Shown here: positions 45,164 through 54,172 of the stretch, in pieces | Position numbering within the stretch: the stretch's first letter is position 1 | Layout: the number at the start of each line of letters is the position of its first letter | Assembly: GCA_002706265.1 (NCBI GenBank) | Contig: PAKU01000006.1 | Location: 1 to 64,000, forward strand | Direction of reading: 5' to 3' | DNA length: 64,000 nt | From: Polycyclovorans sp. | Lineage (GTDB): Bacteria > Pseudomonadota > Gammaproteobacteria > Nevskiales > Nevskiaceae | Position numbers and translations under genes: made by a program | Notes under the pieces: model-generated | What the model was told of the DNA's origin: nothing | Database searches by the model: none | The model's input: the letters and a program-made list of their open reading frames with translations, nothing else

Positions 45164-46480
45164 ACTTCTGCCTTAGAACCTCGGCGCATTCCGCGCGCCG
45201 ATCATCCGGTTTCACGTTCGATGTTGTCGGCGGCGGCGCTGAGAACCCTTTACACCCTGCGCGATGCCGGGTTCGAGGCGTACCTGGTCGGCGGTGGGGT
45301 CCGCGACATCCTCGCCGGCATCACGCCGAAGGATTTCGACATTGCCACCAACGCGCATCCCGAACAGATCAAGCCGCTGTTCCGCAGTTGCCGGCTGATC
45401 GGACGCCGCTTCGTGATCTGCCACGTGCGTTTTGGCGGCGAAGTGATCGAGTTGACCACCTTCCGCGGCGCCATCAGCGACAGCATGGAGCGTGACGACA
45501 CCGGCCGCATCCTGTCGGACAACGTGTACGGCACGCTGGAAACCGATGCCTTCCGCCGCGATTTCACCGTCAACGCCCTGTATTACGACATCAGCGACTT
45601 CAGCATCGTCGACTACTGCGGCGGGCTGGACGACCTGCAGGCCCGGGTGATTCGCATGATTGGCGATGTCGAGTCGCGGTATCGCGAAGACCCGGTGCGC
45701 ATGCTGCGCGCGGTGCGCATCGCCAACAAGCTGCACTTCGAACTGGCCGCCGACACGGCCGAGCCGATTGCCCGCCTGGCCCCGCTGCTGCGCGAAATCC
45801 CGGCCGCGCGGCTGTTCGATGAGGTGTTGAAAATTCTGCAGAACGTCGATGCCGTGGCCAATTACGAGAGCCTGGCGCACTTCGGCCTGTTTACCGAGCT
45901 GTTTCCCGACACCGACCGGCTCTGTGATCGCGACGACATGGCCGATGATTTCGTGGCCCTGGCGCTGTCGAACACGGCCGAGCGCATTCGCAATGATTTG
46001 CCGGTGTCGCCCGCGTTTCTCTATGCCGCGCTGCTCTGGCCGCCGGTGCTGCAGCGCTATCGGCAGACGCTTCGCCGTGAGCGTCCCAGCCCGGCGGTGG
46101 TGATGCAACAGGCGGCCGAGGAGGTTCTGGGGCGGGCCATTCGCCGTGTGGCGATTCCCAAGCGCTTCTCCATTCCGATGCGCGAAATCTGGCTGATGCA
46201 GCCGCGCTTCGAGCAACAGAGTGACGGCCGTGCGCGACGTCTGATGGGCCATCCGCGGTTCCGCGCCGCATACGACTTTCTCCTGTTGCGCGCCGAAGTG
46301 GGCGAGGTGCCGCAAGCCCTTGCCGACTGGTGGACCGAGGCGCAAACGCGACTCACCGCCGAGCGCGGCGATGACGACATCGGGGTTTTCGATGACGCCG
46401 TGCCGGTCGATGACGACGCGCCGCCGCGCAAGCGCCGTCGCCGCAGACGGGCGCGGACGCGGTCTGAAACCCCTGCCTGA
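45161..46480 (+). CDS. pcnB: Poly(A) polymerase I
   Basis: A 439-aa class II nucleotidyltransferase-fold enzyme that adds poly(A) tails to RNA and promotes decay. It has YLVGGGVRDILAG, the catalytic DFDIATNA, RRDFTVNALYY, and REDPVRMLRAVR; the C-terminal half is the RNA-binding region. It ends with a basic tail (PPRKRRRRRRARTR). The usual ATG call is 45221 (419 aa), but conserved residues precede it, so I place the start at AUC 45161. A possible -10 (TACTAT, 45095-45100) lies upstream. folK follows 10 bases after the stop, the common pcnB-folK pairing. Confidence 0.92.
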   Translation: MTSALEPRRIPRADHPVSRSMLSAAALRTLYTLRDAGFEAYLVGGGVRDILAGITPKDFDIATNAHPEQIKPLFRSCRLIGRRFVICHVRFGGEVIELTTFRGAISDSMERDDTGRILSDNVYGTLETDAFRRDFTVNALYYDISDFSIVDYCGGLDDLQARVIRMIGDVESRYREDPVRMLRAVRIANKLHFELAADTAEPIARLAPLLREIPAARLFDEVLKILQNVDAVANYESLAHFGLFTELFPDTDRLCDRDDMADDFVALALSNTAERIRNDLPVSPAFLYAALLWPPVLQRYRQTLRRERPSPAVVMQQAAEEVLGRAIRRVAIPKRFSIPMREIWLMQPRFEQQSDGRARRLMGHPRFRAAYDFLLLRAEVGEVPQALADWWTEAQTRLTAERGDDDIGVFDDAVPVDDDAPPRKRRRRRRARTRSETPA

Positions 46481-46490
46481 GTCCGGCCGG

Positions 46491-47012
46491 ATGAATGTCG
46501 GCGGCGCGCGCCAAGCCTGGATTGGCGTGGGCAGCAATCTGCAAGGGACCTGGGGCGCCAGCCCCGACCGGCAGGTTGCGGCCGCGATGCAGGCCATCGA
46601 CCGCTTGCCCGGCACCCGGGCGTTGGCGCAGTCCTCGCTGTACCGCAGCCCGCCCATGGGCCCTTCCGACCAGCCGGACTACGCCAACGCCGTCATGCGG
46701 ATTCAGACCCGCCTTGCACCGGCGACCCTGCTGCGCCTGTTGAAGCGCCTGGAGCGCCACGCCGGGCGTGATCCGCACGGGGTGCGCTGGGGCCCGCGCG
46801 CACTGGACCTTGACCTTCTGCACGTGGAGGGCTGGGCCAGCACCGACCCTGCCCTGCAGTTGCCCCATCCCGGTATCGCCCAGCGTGCGTTCGTGTTGCG
46901 GCCGTGGGCCGAAATTGACCCCGCCCTGCAGGTGCCCGGCGCGGGGACGGTGGCAGAATGCGCGGCCCGCGTGGCGCCCGTGGGCATTGCGTTGTGGTCC
47001 GCCACGCCCTGA
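46491..47012 (+). CDS. folK: 6-hydroxymethyl-7,8-dihydropterin pyrophosphokinase
   Basis: A 173-aa HPPK of folate synthesis. WIGVGSNLQG, YRSPPMGPSDQPDYANAV and the RWGPRALDLDLL segment are the family motifs. It transfers pyrophosphate from ATP to the pterin alcohol. It sits between pcnB and panB, 20 bases before the latter, in one probable transcription unit with the pantothenate genes. Confidence 0.93.
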   Translation: MNVGGARQAWIGVGSNLQGTWGASPDRQVAAAMQAIDRLPGTRALAQSSLYRSPPMGPSDQPDYANAVMRIQTRLAPATLLRLLKRLERHAGRDPHGVRWGPRALDLDLLHVEGWASTDPALQLPHPGIAQRAFVLRPWAEIDPALQVPGAGTVAECAARVAPVGIALWSATP

Positions 47013-47032
47013 TCGACTGAACTGGAGTTGCC

Positions 47033-47872
47033 ATGAGTTCCCCGAACGCCTCGACCGCCCGTCCGCTGAACTGCGGTGATCTGCGCGCCATGCGCGAAGC
47101 GGGTGAAAAGATCGCCTGCCTGACGGCCTATGACGCCAGTTTCGCGATGATCGCCGACGAAGCCGGTATCGACGTGGTGCTGGTGGGCGATTCGCTGGGC
47201 ATGGTGCTGCAGGGGCGCGGCAGCACCACCGCGGTGACGGTGGATGACGTGGTGTATCACAGTCGCTGCGTGGCGCCGATGCTCAAGCGTGCCTTTCTCA
47301 TGGCCGATCTGCCGTTTCTCAGCTACGCCACGCTGGAGCGCGCGCTCGATGCCAGCCAGCGGCTGATGCAGGAAGGCGGCGCAAAAATGGTCAAGCTCGA
47401 AGGTGGCCAAGAGCAGGCGGCCATTGTCGAGTACCTGTCGATTCGCGGCGTGCCGGTCTGTGCGCACCTGGGCTTGCAGCCGCAGTTCATCCACAAGATG
47501 GGCGCCTTCAAGGTGCAGGGCAAGGATGCCGCCCAGGCCGAAAAGATGCTCAGCGACGCGCGGGCGCTGGTGGCCGCCGGCGCCGATTGCCTGTTGCTGG
47601 AGTGCATTCCGTCGCGACTCGCGGCCGAGATTCACGCGGCGGTGGACGTGCCGGTGATTGGCATTGGCGCCGGCCCCGCGGTGGACGGTCAGATTCTGGT
47701 GATGCACGACATTCTGGGCATCTCGCCGATGGTGCGCCACGGCCGCACCCCGCGCTTCGTCAAATCCTATCTGGTCGAAGGCCGCGACATTGAAGGCGCG
47801 TTCTCGGCCTATGTGGCCGAGGTGAAATCGGGCCGGTATCCGGCGCCCGAGCACAGCTTCGGCGCGCCATGA
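47033..47872 (+). CDS. panB: Ketopantoate hydroxymethyltransferase
   Basis: A 279-aa enzyme that makes ketopantoate from 2-oxoisovalerate and methylene-THF, the first step of pantothenate synthesis. [23 protein letters not shown] and GCEAVKLEGG-type (here [11 protein letters not shown]) segments are present. Its stop overlaps the panC start (ATGA). Confidence 0.96.
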   Translation: MSSPNASTARPLNCGDLRAMREAGEKIACLTAYDASFAMIADEAGIDVVLVGDSLGMVLQGRGSTTAVTVDDVVYHSRCVAPMLKRAFLMADLPFLSYATLERALDASQRLMQEGGAKMVKLEGGQEQAAIVEYLSIRGVPVCAHLGLQPQFIHKMGAFKVQGKDAAQAEKMLSDARALVAAGADCLLLECIPSRLAAEIHAAVDVPVIGIGAGPAVDGQILVMHDILGISPMVRHGRTPRFVKSYLVEGRDIEGAFSAYVAEVKSGRYPAPEHSFGAP

Positions 47873-48714
47873 GCCTGCGCACGGTCAACTCCGTGCTGGC
47901 CCTGCGTGCGGCGGTGGCTGCGGCACGGGCCGGCGGCGCGCGCATTGCGCTGGTGCCGACCATGGGCAACCTGCACGCGGGGCACCTGAGGCTGGTGGAA
48001 ACCGCCCGTCAGCACGCCGACTTCGTGGTCGCCAGCGTGTTCGTCAATCCCTTGCAGTTTGGCCCCAACGAAGACTTCGACCGCTACCCGCGCACGCTTG
48101 CCGCCGACACCGAAGCCTTGGTCGGCGCGGGCTGCGATCTGCTGTTTGCCCCGCCGGTGGAGGCGATGATTCCGCCGGGCGCGCCGACCACCCGGGTGAC
48201 CGTGCCGCAGGTGACCGAGACGCTGGAAGGCGCGCAGCGGCCGGGGCATTTCGACGGCGTCACCACTATCGTCAGCATCCTGTTTCATCAGGTGCAGCCC
48301 GATGTTGCCTGCTTCGGGCAGAAGGATTACCAGCAACTGGCCGTGGTGCGGCGCATGGTGGGCGACCTGCACCTGCCGGTAGACATCATCGCCGTGCCCA
48401 CCGAGCGCGCCGCCGATGGGCTGGCCCTGTCCAGCCGCAATCAGTATCTGGACGAGCATGCACGGCGTGTGGCGCCGCAGCTGTTCCAGACCCTGCAGGC
48501 GCTCGGCGAGGCCCTGCGCGCCGGGGCGACCCCCGGCGCGGCGCTGGAAGACGGCGCCATGGCGCGTCTGCGGGCGGCGGGTTTTGAGCCCGAGTACGTC
48601 GCCATTCGGGCGCCCGATCTGTCCGATCCGACGAATGGTCCCTGGGTGGTGCTGGCAGCAGCCCGTCTGGGCGGCACGCGATTGATTGACAATTTATTGA
48701 TTTCAAACACATAA
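47869..48714 (+). CDS. panC: Pantothenate synthetase (pantoate-beta-alanine ligase)
   Basis: A 281-aa ATP-dependent ligase joining pantoate and beta-alanine. [14 protein letters not shown] (HIGH-type), [24 protein letters not shown] and LSSRNQYL are the family motifs. It is coupled to panB by a 4-bp overlap. Its end is followed by a 228-base non-coding stretch before panD that carries a direct repeat. Confidence 0.96.
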   Translation: MSLRTVNSVLALRAAVAAARAGGARIALVPTMGNLHAGHLRLVETARQHADFVVASVFVNPLQFGPNEDFDRYPRTLAADTEALVGAGCDLLFAPPVEAMIPPGAPTTRVTVPQVTETLEGAQRPGHFDGVTTIVSILFHQVQPDVACFGQKDYQQLAVVRRMVGDLHLPVDIIAVPTERAADGLALSSRNQYLDEHARRVAPQLFQTLQALGEALRAGATPGAALEDGAMARLRAAGFEPEYVAIRAPDLSDPTNGPWVVLAAARLGGTRLIDNLLISNT

Positions 48715-48837
48715 AAATCAATGAATGTCGGCGCCGAACGGCCGTTGAAGCATATTGTTCATCAGGTTTTAACAATCGGCTGAATCGACTAGACTAGCCG
48801 CCCGTTCGGCCAATCCAATCGCGAATCCGTCGGGGAT

Positions 48838-48914
48838 CAGGGTGCATGTCTTAGTGGGCCACCCCATCTTGAAACAGACGCGTGACCAGGGTGCATGTCT
48901 TAGTGGGCCACCCC
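48838..48914. repeat. 28-nt direct repeat, two copies 49 bp apart, before panD
   Basis: The same 28 bases (starting CAGGGTGCATGTCTTAG and ending CCACCCC) occur at 48838-48865 and 48887-48914. Each contains the small palindrome GTGGGCCAC, and GGGTG/CACCC at the ends could pair. The second copy ends 28 bases before the panD ATG, in the likely leader. It may be a duplicated regulatory site, an RNA structure or a mobile-element trace. Otherwise 48715-48942 holds only possible promoter elements (TTAACA ... TAGACT near 48770-48795). Confidence 0.9.
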
Positions 48915-48942
48915 TTGCGCAACCTTCCAAGAGTCATCTCTC

Positions 48943-49326
48943 ATGCAACTCAACCTGCTCAAATGCAAGCTGCATCGTGCACGTGTGACACATGCCGAAC
49001 TCGACTACGACGGGTCCTGCGCCATAGACGGCAAGCTGCTGGATCTGGCGGGTATTCTCGAATTCGAGCAGATCGACATCTACAACGTCACCAACGGTGA
49101 GCGTTTCACCACCTACGCGATTCGTGCCGAAGAAGGTTCGGGCATCGTCTCGGTCAATGGCGCTGCGGCGCACAAGGCCCGGGTCGGTGACCGCGTGATC
49201 ATCGCCGCGTATGCGCAGATGGATGAAGCCGCCGCCCGTGTTTACAAACCGCGTCTGGTTTATTGCAACGATGACAACGGCGTGGCGCGCGCCAGCAACG
49301 TGATTCCGGTCCAGAAAGCCGCTTGA
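48943..49326 (+). CDS. panD: Aspartate 1-decarboxylase precursor
   Basis: A 127-aa pyruvoyl enzyme making beta-alanine for pantothenate. The self-cleavage site Gly24-Ser25 lies in [11 protein letters not shown]; Ser25 becomes the pyruvoyl group. Also seen are [17 protein letters not shown] and [19 protein letters not shown]. It completes the pathway branch with panB and panC but is set off from them by the repeat-containing region, so it may be regulated separately. A terminator follows. Confidence 0.97.
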   Translation: MQLNLLKCKLHRARVTHAELDYDGSCAIDGKLLDLAGILEFEQIDIYNVTNGERFTTYAIRAEEGSGIVSVNGAAAHKARVGDRVIIAAYAQMDEAAARVYKPRLVYCNDDNGVARASNVIPVQKAA

Positions 49327-49347
49327 CGCCCTTTCTGGTTTGACGAG

Positions 49348-49373
49348 CCCGCAGCCCCGCTGCGGGTTTTTTT
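49348..49373 (+). terminator. Intrinsic terminator after panD
   Basis: CCCGCAGC and GCTGCGGG form an 8-bp stem with a CCC loop, followed by TTTTTTT (49367-49373). It lies 21 bases after the panD stop and directly abuts the ATG of the next gene, which therefore needs its own transcription or translation signals. Confidence 0.9.
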
Positions 49374-49994
49374 ATGCCCGATTCCATGACTGAAGCCCAC
49401 TTTGCAACCCTGATCTACCGCGCGCCACTGCTCACCCGGGGGCTGAGGGCGATCAACGCCGATCTGGCCGAGGAGTGCGGCAAGATCCGCGACTTCGACG
49501 TGCCGGGGCAGCGCTGGTCGAAAGACAATTACCCCGGTGGCTACACCAGCTACGGGTCGATGGATCGGCTGCATCGGTTTTCATCGACCTTCGACACCCT
49601 GCGTCGGCGCATCGACCGGCACGTGGCGCGCTATGCCGACGCGCTGGAGTGGGACGTGACCCCCGATCAGCTGGCGATGACCGACTGCTGGATCAACCTG
49701 ATGCCGCGCGGCTGCGCGCACAGTTTTCACGTGCACCCGCAGTCGGTGATCAGCGGCACCTACTACGTACAGACCCCGCGCGGCGCCAGCCCCATCACCT
49801 TTGAAGACCCGCGGCTCACCAAGATGATGGCCGCGCCGCGCCGTCGGGCCGAGGCGGTGCAGCGCTCGCATGTGCGCCTCAAGCCGCGTGCCGGAGACGT
49901 TCTGCTGTTCGAAAGCTGGCTGCGCCACGAAGTGCCGCCCAGCCGTATCGACGCCCTGCGCATCAGCGTGAGTTTCAACTACCACCTGCGCTGA
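49374..49994 (+). CDS. TIGR02466-type putative 2OG-Fe(II) oxygenase
   Basis: A 206-aa protein of the conserved TIGR02466 family, with the double-stranded beta-helix oxygenase fold. Possible metal ligands are in HSFHVHPQSVISGTYYVQTP and ESWLRHEVPP, and the C-terminal Arg-containing strand is RISVSFNYHLR. Substrate unknown. ATG 49374 abuts the panD terminator and has no clear ribosome site; ATG 49386 (MTEAHFATL) is an alternative start. Confidence 0.8.
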   Translation: MPDSMTEAHFATLIYRAPLLTRGLRAINADLAEECGKIRDFDVPGQRWSKDNYPGGYTSYGSMDRLHRFSSTFDTLRRRIDRHVARYADALEWDVTPDQLAMTDCWINLMPRGCAHSFHVHPQSVISGTYYVQTPRGASPITFEDPRLTKMMAAPRRRAEAVQRSHVRLKPRAGDVLLFESWLRHEVPPSRIDALRISVSFNYHLR

Positions 49995-50072
49995 GGGCTG
50001 CGCCGGCGAGGTCGGGCAGGGACCAGGGAATTGGTTACGCTCGTGCCCGTATTCGAACCTGGTGATCGCCTT

Positions 50073-51710
50073 ATGCCTGTCATGCCGTCCCCGCAGCTTC
50101 CCGAATCGCTGGCGCAGCGTGCGCAAAACCCCATCGACCTGCGACGGGTGCTGGTCGATGACCCCGGCCGTGCGGCGCGGTTGCAGGTCAGTGCCGCCGG
50201 ACTGACGCTGGACCTGGCCACCCAGCGGGTTGATGGCCCCGTGCTGCAGGCCCTGACCGCACATGCCGAGCAGCAAGGCCTGATCGAGGCCCGGCGCAGC
50301 CTGTTTGCCGGCGCCCGCGTCAATGTCACCGAAGACCGCGCCGCGGCCCACATGGCGCTGCGTGCCCCGCGCGATGCGGGCTTCACGGTCGATGGCGCCG
50401 AGGTCTCGGGCGATGTACACGCCGTGCTCGATGCCATGACCGTCTTCGCCGAAGCGGTGCGCAGCGGCACCTGGCGCGGCCACACCGGCGAGGTGATCAC
50501 CGACGTGGTCAACATCGGCATCGGCGGCTCCGACCTGGGGCCGCGAATGGTGGTGACGGCCCTGGCAGGGCAGGTCGCGGCGGTGCGCGCGCACTTTGTC
50601 GCCAATGTCGATGCCATTGAGCTGCGCGACGTGCTCGCTGGCCTGGATCCGGCGCGCACCCTGTTCGTGATCACCAGCAAGACCTTCACCACGGTCGAGA
50701 CCATGACCAACGCGCGGCTGGCCCGCGACTGGCTGTGCCAGCGCCTGCCCGACGCGGCGGTGGGTCAGCATTTCGTTGCGGTCTCGACCCATCTCGATGC
50801 GGCCGCGGCCTTCGGTATTCCCGGTGAACAATGCTTCGGCTTCTGGGACTGGGTTGGCGGCCGCTATTCGGTCTGGAGCGCCGTCGGCCTGAGCGCGATG
50901 ATCGCGCTGGGCCCGCAGGCCTTCGCCGATTTGCGGGCCGGCGCCTGGGCGATGGATGAGCATTTTCGCGACGCGCCGCTGGCCGACAACCTGCCGGTGC
51001 AGATGGCGCTGGTGGCCTGGTGGAACCGCGAAGCCCTGGGCCTGCCGACCCAGGTGGTCGTGCCCTATCTGCAGCGCCTGATTCATTTTGTGCCGTGGCT
51101 GCAGCAGCTTGAAATGGAGTCCAACGGCAAAGGCGTGCGTCGCGATGGCACGGCCGCCCTCAGCAGCACGCCGCCGCTGTGGGGTGACGTGGGCACCAAC
51201 GGGCAGCACGCGTTCTTCCAGATGCTGCATCAGGGTCCGCAGGCCCAGCCGGTGGACTTCATCGTGGCGGCGGCGCCGGTGTCTGACGACCCCGCCGATG
51301 TCGCCTCCCATCGCCTGCTGCTGGCCAACGCGCTGGCGCAGCGCTCGGCGCTGAGCTTCGGCAAAAGCGCGGCGACGGTCGAGTCAGAACTGACGGCACA
51401 GGGCCTCGATGCCGCGCAGCGCGCGGCCATGGCGCCGCATCGCATTTTTCCGGGCAATCGCCCCAGCAGCCTGCTGGTGATGCCAAGACTTGATGCTTTT
51501 CACCTCGGCGCCCTGATGGCCGCCTACGAGCACCGCACCTTCGTGCTCTCGGTGCTGTGGGGTGTGCTGCCCTTCGATCAGTGGGGGGTCGAATTGGGCA
51601 AGGCCATCGCCAAGACCATCGACCGTGCGCTGGCGACCGGCACCGATGGCGCGCCCCTGGACGCCGCGACCGCTTATTGGGTCGAACGGTTCAGGCAGAC
51701 TCAAGCTTGA
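50073..51710 (+). CDS. pgi: Glucose-6-phosphate isomerase
   Basis: A 545-aa enzyme interconverting glucose-6-P and fructose-6-P. Motifs include GIGGSDLGPRMV, ITSKTFTTVETM, DWVGGRYSVWSAVGL, ESNGKGV and GTNGQHAFFQM; the active-site Glu, His and Lys segments are intact. ATG 50073 is my choice; TTG 50031 is in frame upstream but lacks a ribosome site. Confidence 0.95.
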   Translation: MPVMPSPQLPESLAQRAQNPIDLRRVLVDDPGRAARLQVSAAGLTLDLATQRVDGPVLQALTAHAEQQGLIEARRSLFAGARVNVTEDRAAAHMALRAPRDAGFTVDGAEVSGDVHAVLDAMTVFAEAVRSGTWRGHTGEVITDVVNIGIGGSDLGPRMVVTALAGQVAAVRAHFVANVDAIELRDVLAGLDPARTLFVITSKTFTTVETMTNARLARDWLCQRLPDAAVGQHFVAVSTHLDAAAAFGIPGEQCFGFWDWVGGRYSVWSAVGLSAMIALGPQAFADLRAGAWAMDEHFRDAPLADNLPVQMALVAWWNREALGLPTQVVVPYLQRLIHFVPWLQQLEMESNGKGVRRDGTAALSSTPPLWGDVGTNGQHAFFQMLHQGPQAQPVDFIVAAAPVSDDPADVASHRLLLANALAQRSALSFGKSAATVESELTAQGLDAAQRAAMAPHRIFPGNRPSSLLVMPRLDAFHLGALMAAYEHRTFVLSVLWGVLPFDQWGVELGKAIAKTIDRALATGTDGAPLDAATAYWVERFRQTQA

Positions 51711-51750
51711 GCGCCGTAAGCTGCGGCGAGTTTATCCACAGGGAGTCACC

Positions 51751-52134
51751 ATGCAAGCTAAATATCTGATTCGTCGCGTTCTTTTGGGGTTGTCACTGGC
51801 CGGGGTCATGGTCGTGAGCGTGCCGGCTCAGGCCGAGACCTTGCTGTCGACCGAAGCCTTGGTGGCTGAAACCACGCAGCAGGATCTTCGCGCCGACATT
51901 TCAGCAAAACTGGCCCGCGAAGACGTGGCCCAGCAGTTGACCGCGTGGGGCGTGGATGCCGCCACCATCGACATGCGTCTGGCGCAGTTGTCCGAGCAGG
52001 AACTGCAGGCTTTCGCCGCCGAGCTTGACCAGGCACCGGCCGGTGCCGGCGCGCTGGCCGTCGTGGGTGTTGTCTTCGTGGTGCTGTTGGTGCTGGAACT
52101 GGTCGGCGTGATCAACGTGTTCAACGCGATCTGA
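51751..52134 (+). CDS. PA2779-family secreted small protein, possible protease substrate
   Basis: A 127-aa protein. A Sec signal peptide (YLIRRVLLGLSLAGVMVVSVPAQAE) is followed by a helical polar segment, then QLSEQELQAFAAELDQAPAGAG, then a very hydrophobic C terminus (ALAVVGVVFVVLLVLELVG, about residues 101-119). The pattern resembles PA2779-family proteins. LSEQEL followed by a GAGA stretch looks like a double-glycine leader. The next gene encodes a C39-like lipoprotein peptidase, so this could be its substrate; that is inference. ATG 51751 has GGGAG 5 nt upstream. It would otherwise be a small single-helix periplasmic/membrane protein. Confidence 0.82.
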   Translation: MQAKYLIRRVLLGLSLAGVMVVSVPAQAETLLSTEALVAETTQQDLRADISAKLAREDVAQQLTAWGVDAATIDMRLAQLSEQELQAFAAELDQAPAGAGALAVVGVVFVVLLVLELVGVINVFNAI

Positions 52135-52144
52135 TCGAGTCACC

Positions 52145-53107
52145 TTGCGCTTTCCATTGTTGAATCTGCGGTGGTGCGCGCTGTTGCTGGCGCTCACCAC
52201 CGCAGGATGCGCCACGCGGGGCCCGGTGCCGCCGGTGGCGCCCGCGCAGAGCGCCGCTGAAATCAGTCGTACCCCATTTTTTCCGCAGGACGCGTATCAA
52301 TGCGGCCCTGCCGCGCTGGCCACCCTGCTCGGTGCCAGCGGCGTGGAGGTGGCGCCCGAGGCGCTGGTGTCCGAGGTGTACATTCCCGCCCGCAAGGGCA
52401 GCCTGCAGGCCGAAATGCTCGGCGCCGCGCGCAAGCGTGGGCGGGTGCCGGTGCAGTTGCCCACCGGGCCGGGCGCTTTCGAGGCTCTGGCCGAGGCGCT
52501 GCGTGCTGACCAGCCGGTGCTGGTGATGCAGAACATCGGCCTGAAGATGTTGCCGGCCTGGCATTACGCGGTGGTGGTTGGCGTCGACACCTCGAGCCAG
52601 AACGTCACGCTGCGCTCGGGCACCGAGCCCCGGCTGCGGACGCCGTTCAAAGCCTTCGCCAAGAGCTGGGCAGCCAGCGACACCTGGGGCGTGACCCTGC
52701 ACCCGCCCGACGCGCCGCCGCCGTGGGCGGCGCTTGAAGACTGGATGCAGACCGTGGCCGTCTGGTCACGCACCGCGCCGGCCGCCGCCGCAGTAGCCGC
52801 CGAAGCCGCGACCCGGCGGTGGCCCGATCATCCCGCCCCGTGGTTGGCGGCCGGCAACGCACGCTATGCAGACGAGGATGTGGCGGGCGCGGTGCAGGCC
52901 TTCCGCCACGCCCAGGCGCTGCGGCCCTCGGTGGGGGGTGCGCACAATCTTGCGATCATCCTGGCGTCGAATGGCTGTTTCGATGCGGCCGACGATGCGC
53001 TGCAGGCGGTCGATGCCGCGCAGGCCCGTCATCCGGCGATGCTGAGCGCCCGCGACCGGGTGCGCAGCCTGTCGACTCAGGTTGCGGCCCGCGACTGCCC
53101 TTTTTGA
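52145..53107 (+). CDS. PA2778-family C39-like cysteine peptidase lipoprotein with TPR
   Basis: A 320-aa lipoprotein (lipobox TTAGC at about residue 21). The papain-like C39 domain (about 45-175) has the Cys in FPQDAYQCGPAALATLLG and the His in AWHYAVVVGVD; TPR-like helices follow (about 230-310). The Gln before the Cys also fits a C39 active site. It is recognised as PA2778 family and pairs with the preceding PA2779-type gene, 10 bases away. A TTG start with GAG upstream is used. Its last 31 bases overlap the convergent queG gene. Confidence 0.85.
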   Translation: MRFPLLNLRWCALLLALTTAGCATRGPVPPVAPAQSAAEISRTPFFPQDAYQCGPAALATLLGASGVEVAPEALVSEVYIPARKGSLQAEMLGAARKRGRVPVQLPTGPGAFEALAEALRADQPVLVMQNIGLKMLPAWHYAVVVGVDTSSQNVTLRSGTEPRLRTPFKAFAKSWAASDTWGVTLHPPDAPPPWAALEDWMQTVAVWSRTAPAAAAVAAEAATRRWPDHPAPWLAAGNARYADEDVAGAVQAFRHAQALRPSVGGAHNLAIILASNGCFDAADDALQAVDAAQARHPAMLSARDRVRSLSTQVAARDCPF

Positions 53108-54162
53108 CGCTGCTCGTCCATCGCCCAGTCGATGTGTTCGGCCACCAGCGCATCGGCGCCTTCACGGCCCTGTTCCAGCGCGCTGAGCACCTGCTCGCTG
53201 AACGGTGCGTTGCCCAAGGCCACCGCGAGATTGCGACGCCAGCCTGACCAGCCGGCCCGGCGCAGGGCCATGCCCTCGGTTCGGGCGTGCCAGTCGGCCT
53301 GTGTCCAGGCCCACAGGTCAAGCAGGGCAGGCCGGTCCAGCCCATGTCGCGGCGCAAAGTCGGGCGCCTGGCTGCGCTGCGCATAGCGGTTCCAAGGGCA
53401 CACCAGCTGGCAGTCGTCACAGCCAAAGATGCGATTGCCGATGGCCCGGCGCAGGGGCTCGGGAATGCTGCCGCGTTGCTCAATGGTCAGGTAAGAGATG
53501 CAGCGTCGCGCGTCGAGGCGGTAGGGCCCGACAAAGGCGTTTGTGGGGCAGATTTTCAGGCAGGCCTGGCAGCGCCCGCATTCAGCGGGCACCGGGTCAG
53601 TGTCGGCCGGGGGCAAGACGAGATCGGTATAAATTTCACCGAGAAAGAAGAACGAGCCGGCATCACGGTTGAGCAGCAGGGTGTTCTTGCCGATCCAGCC
53701 CAGGCCGGCGTTGCGGGCCAGCGCTTTTTCCAGAGACGGCGCGCTGTCGCAGAACACCCGGTAGCCGTGCGGTGCCAGCGCCTCTGCCATCCATTCGGCC
53801 AGGGCTGCGAGCTGCTTGCGCATGCGCTTGTGATAGTCGCGCCCCAGCGCGTAGCGCGACACATAGGCGCGTTCCGGATCACGCAGCGTGTCCATGGCGC
53901 GCTCGACCGTGTCGCTGAGATACGGCATGCGCAATGACAGCACGCTGAGGGTTCCGGGCTGCAAGGCGGCAGGGCTGGCGCGCAGCGCGATGTTGCGGGC
54001 CAGGTAGTCCATCTCGCCGTGGAAGCCCGCCTCCAGGTAGGCATCGAGGTGGGCGAGGTCTTCGCCCAGGTCAAGATGGGCCACGCCCACGTCTGCGAAA
54101 CCCAGGGTTCGGGCGTGACGGCGGATGTCGTCGAGTGCCATGGGGTGGGGCGTCGGCGCCAA
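53077..54162 (-). CDS. queG: Epoxyqueuosine reductase
   Basis: A 361-aa cobalamin/iron-sulfur enzyme for the last step of queuosine synthesis in tRNA. Two 4Fe-4S clusters are visible: CGRCQACLKICPTNAF and the CDDCQLVCPWNRY segment; HGEMDYLARN and AGLGWIGKNTLLLN are also typical. TTG 54162 is preceded by GGGAG at 5 nt, the same signal used by the PA2779-type gene; ATG 54141 would shorten it by 7 residues and lacks a ribosome site. It is divergent from nnrD, only 22 bases away. Confidence 0.93.
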   Translation of the reverse strand: MAPTPHPMALDDIRRHARTLGFADVGVAHLDLGEDLAHLDAYLEAGFHGEMDYLARNIALRASPAALQPGTLSVLSLRMPYLSDTVERAMDTLRDPERAYVSRYALGRDYHKRMRKQLAALAEWMAEALAPHGYRVFCDSAPSLEKALARNAGLGWIGKNTLLLNRDAGSFFFLGEIYTDLVLPPADTDPVPAECGRCQACLKICPTNAFVGPYRLDARRCISYLTIEQRGSIPEPLRRAIGNRIFGCDDCQLVCPWNRYAQRSQAPDFAPRHGLDRPALLDLWAWTQADWHARTEGMALRRAGWSGWRRNLAVALGNAPFSEQVLSALEQGREGADALVAEHIDWAMDEQRQKGQSRAAT

Positions 54163-54172
54163 GGTGACTCCC

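Noticed and set aside
46320-46490. Upstream extension of folK into pcnB
   Set aside because: The extra residues lie in a second frame of pcnB and show no conservation; ATG 46491 gives the normal HPPK length.
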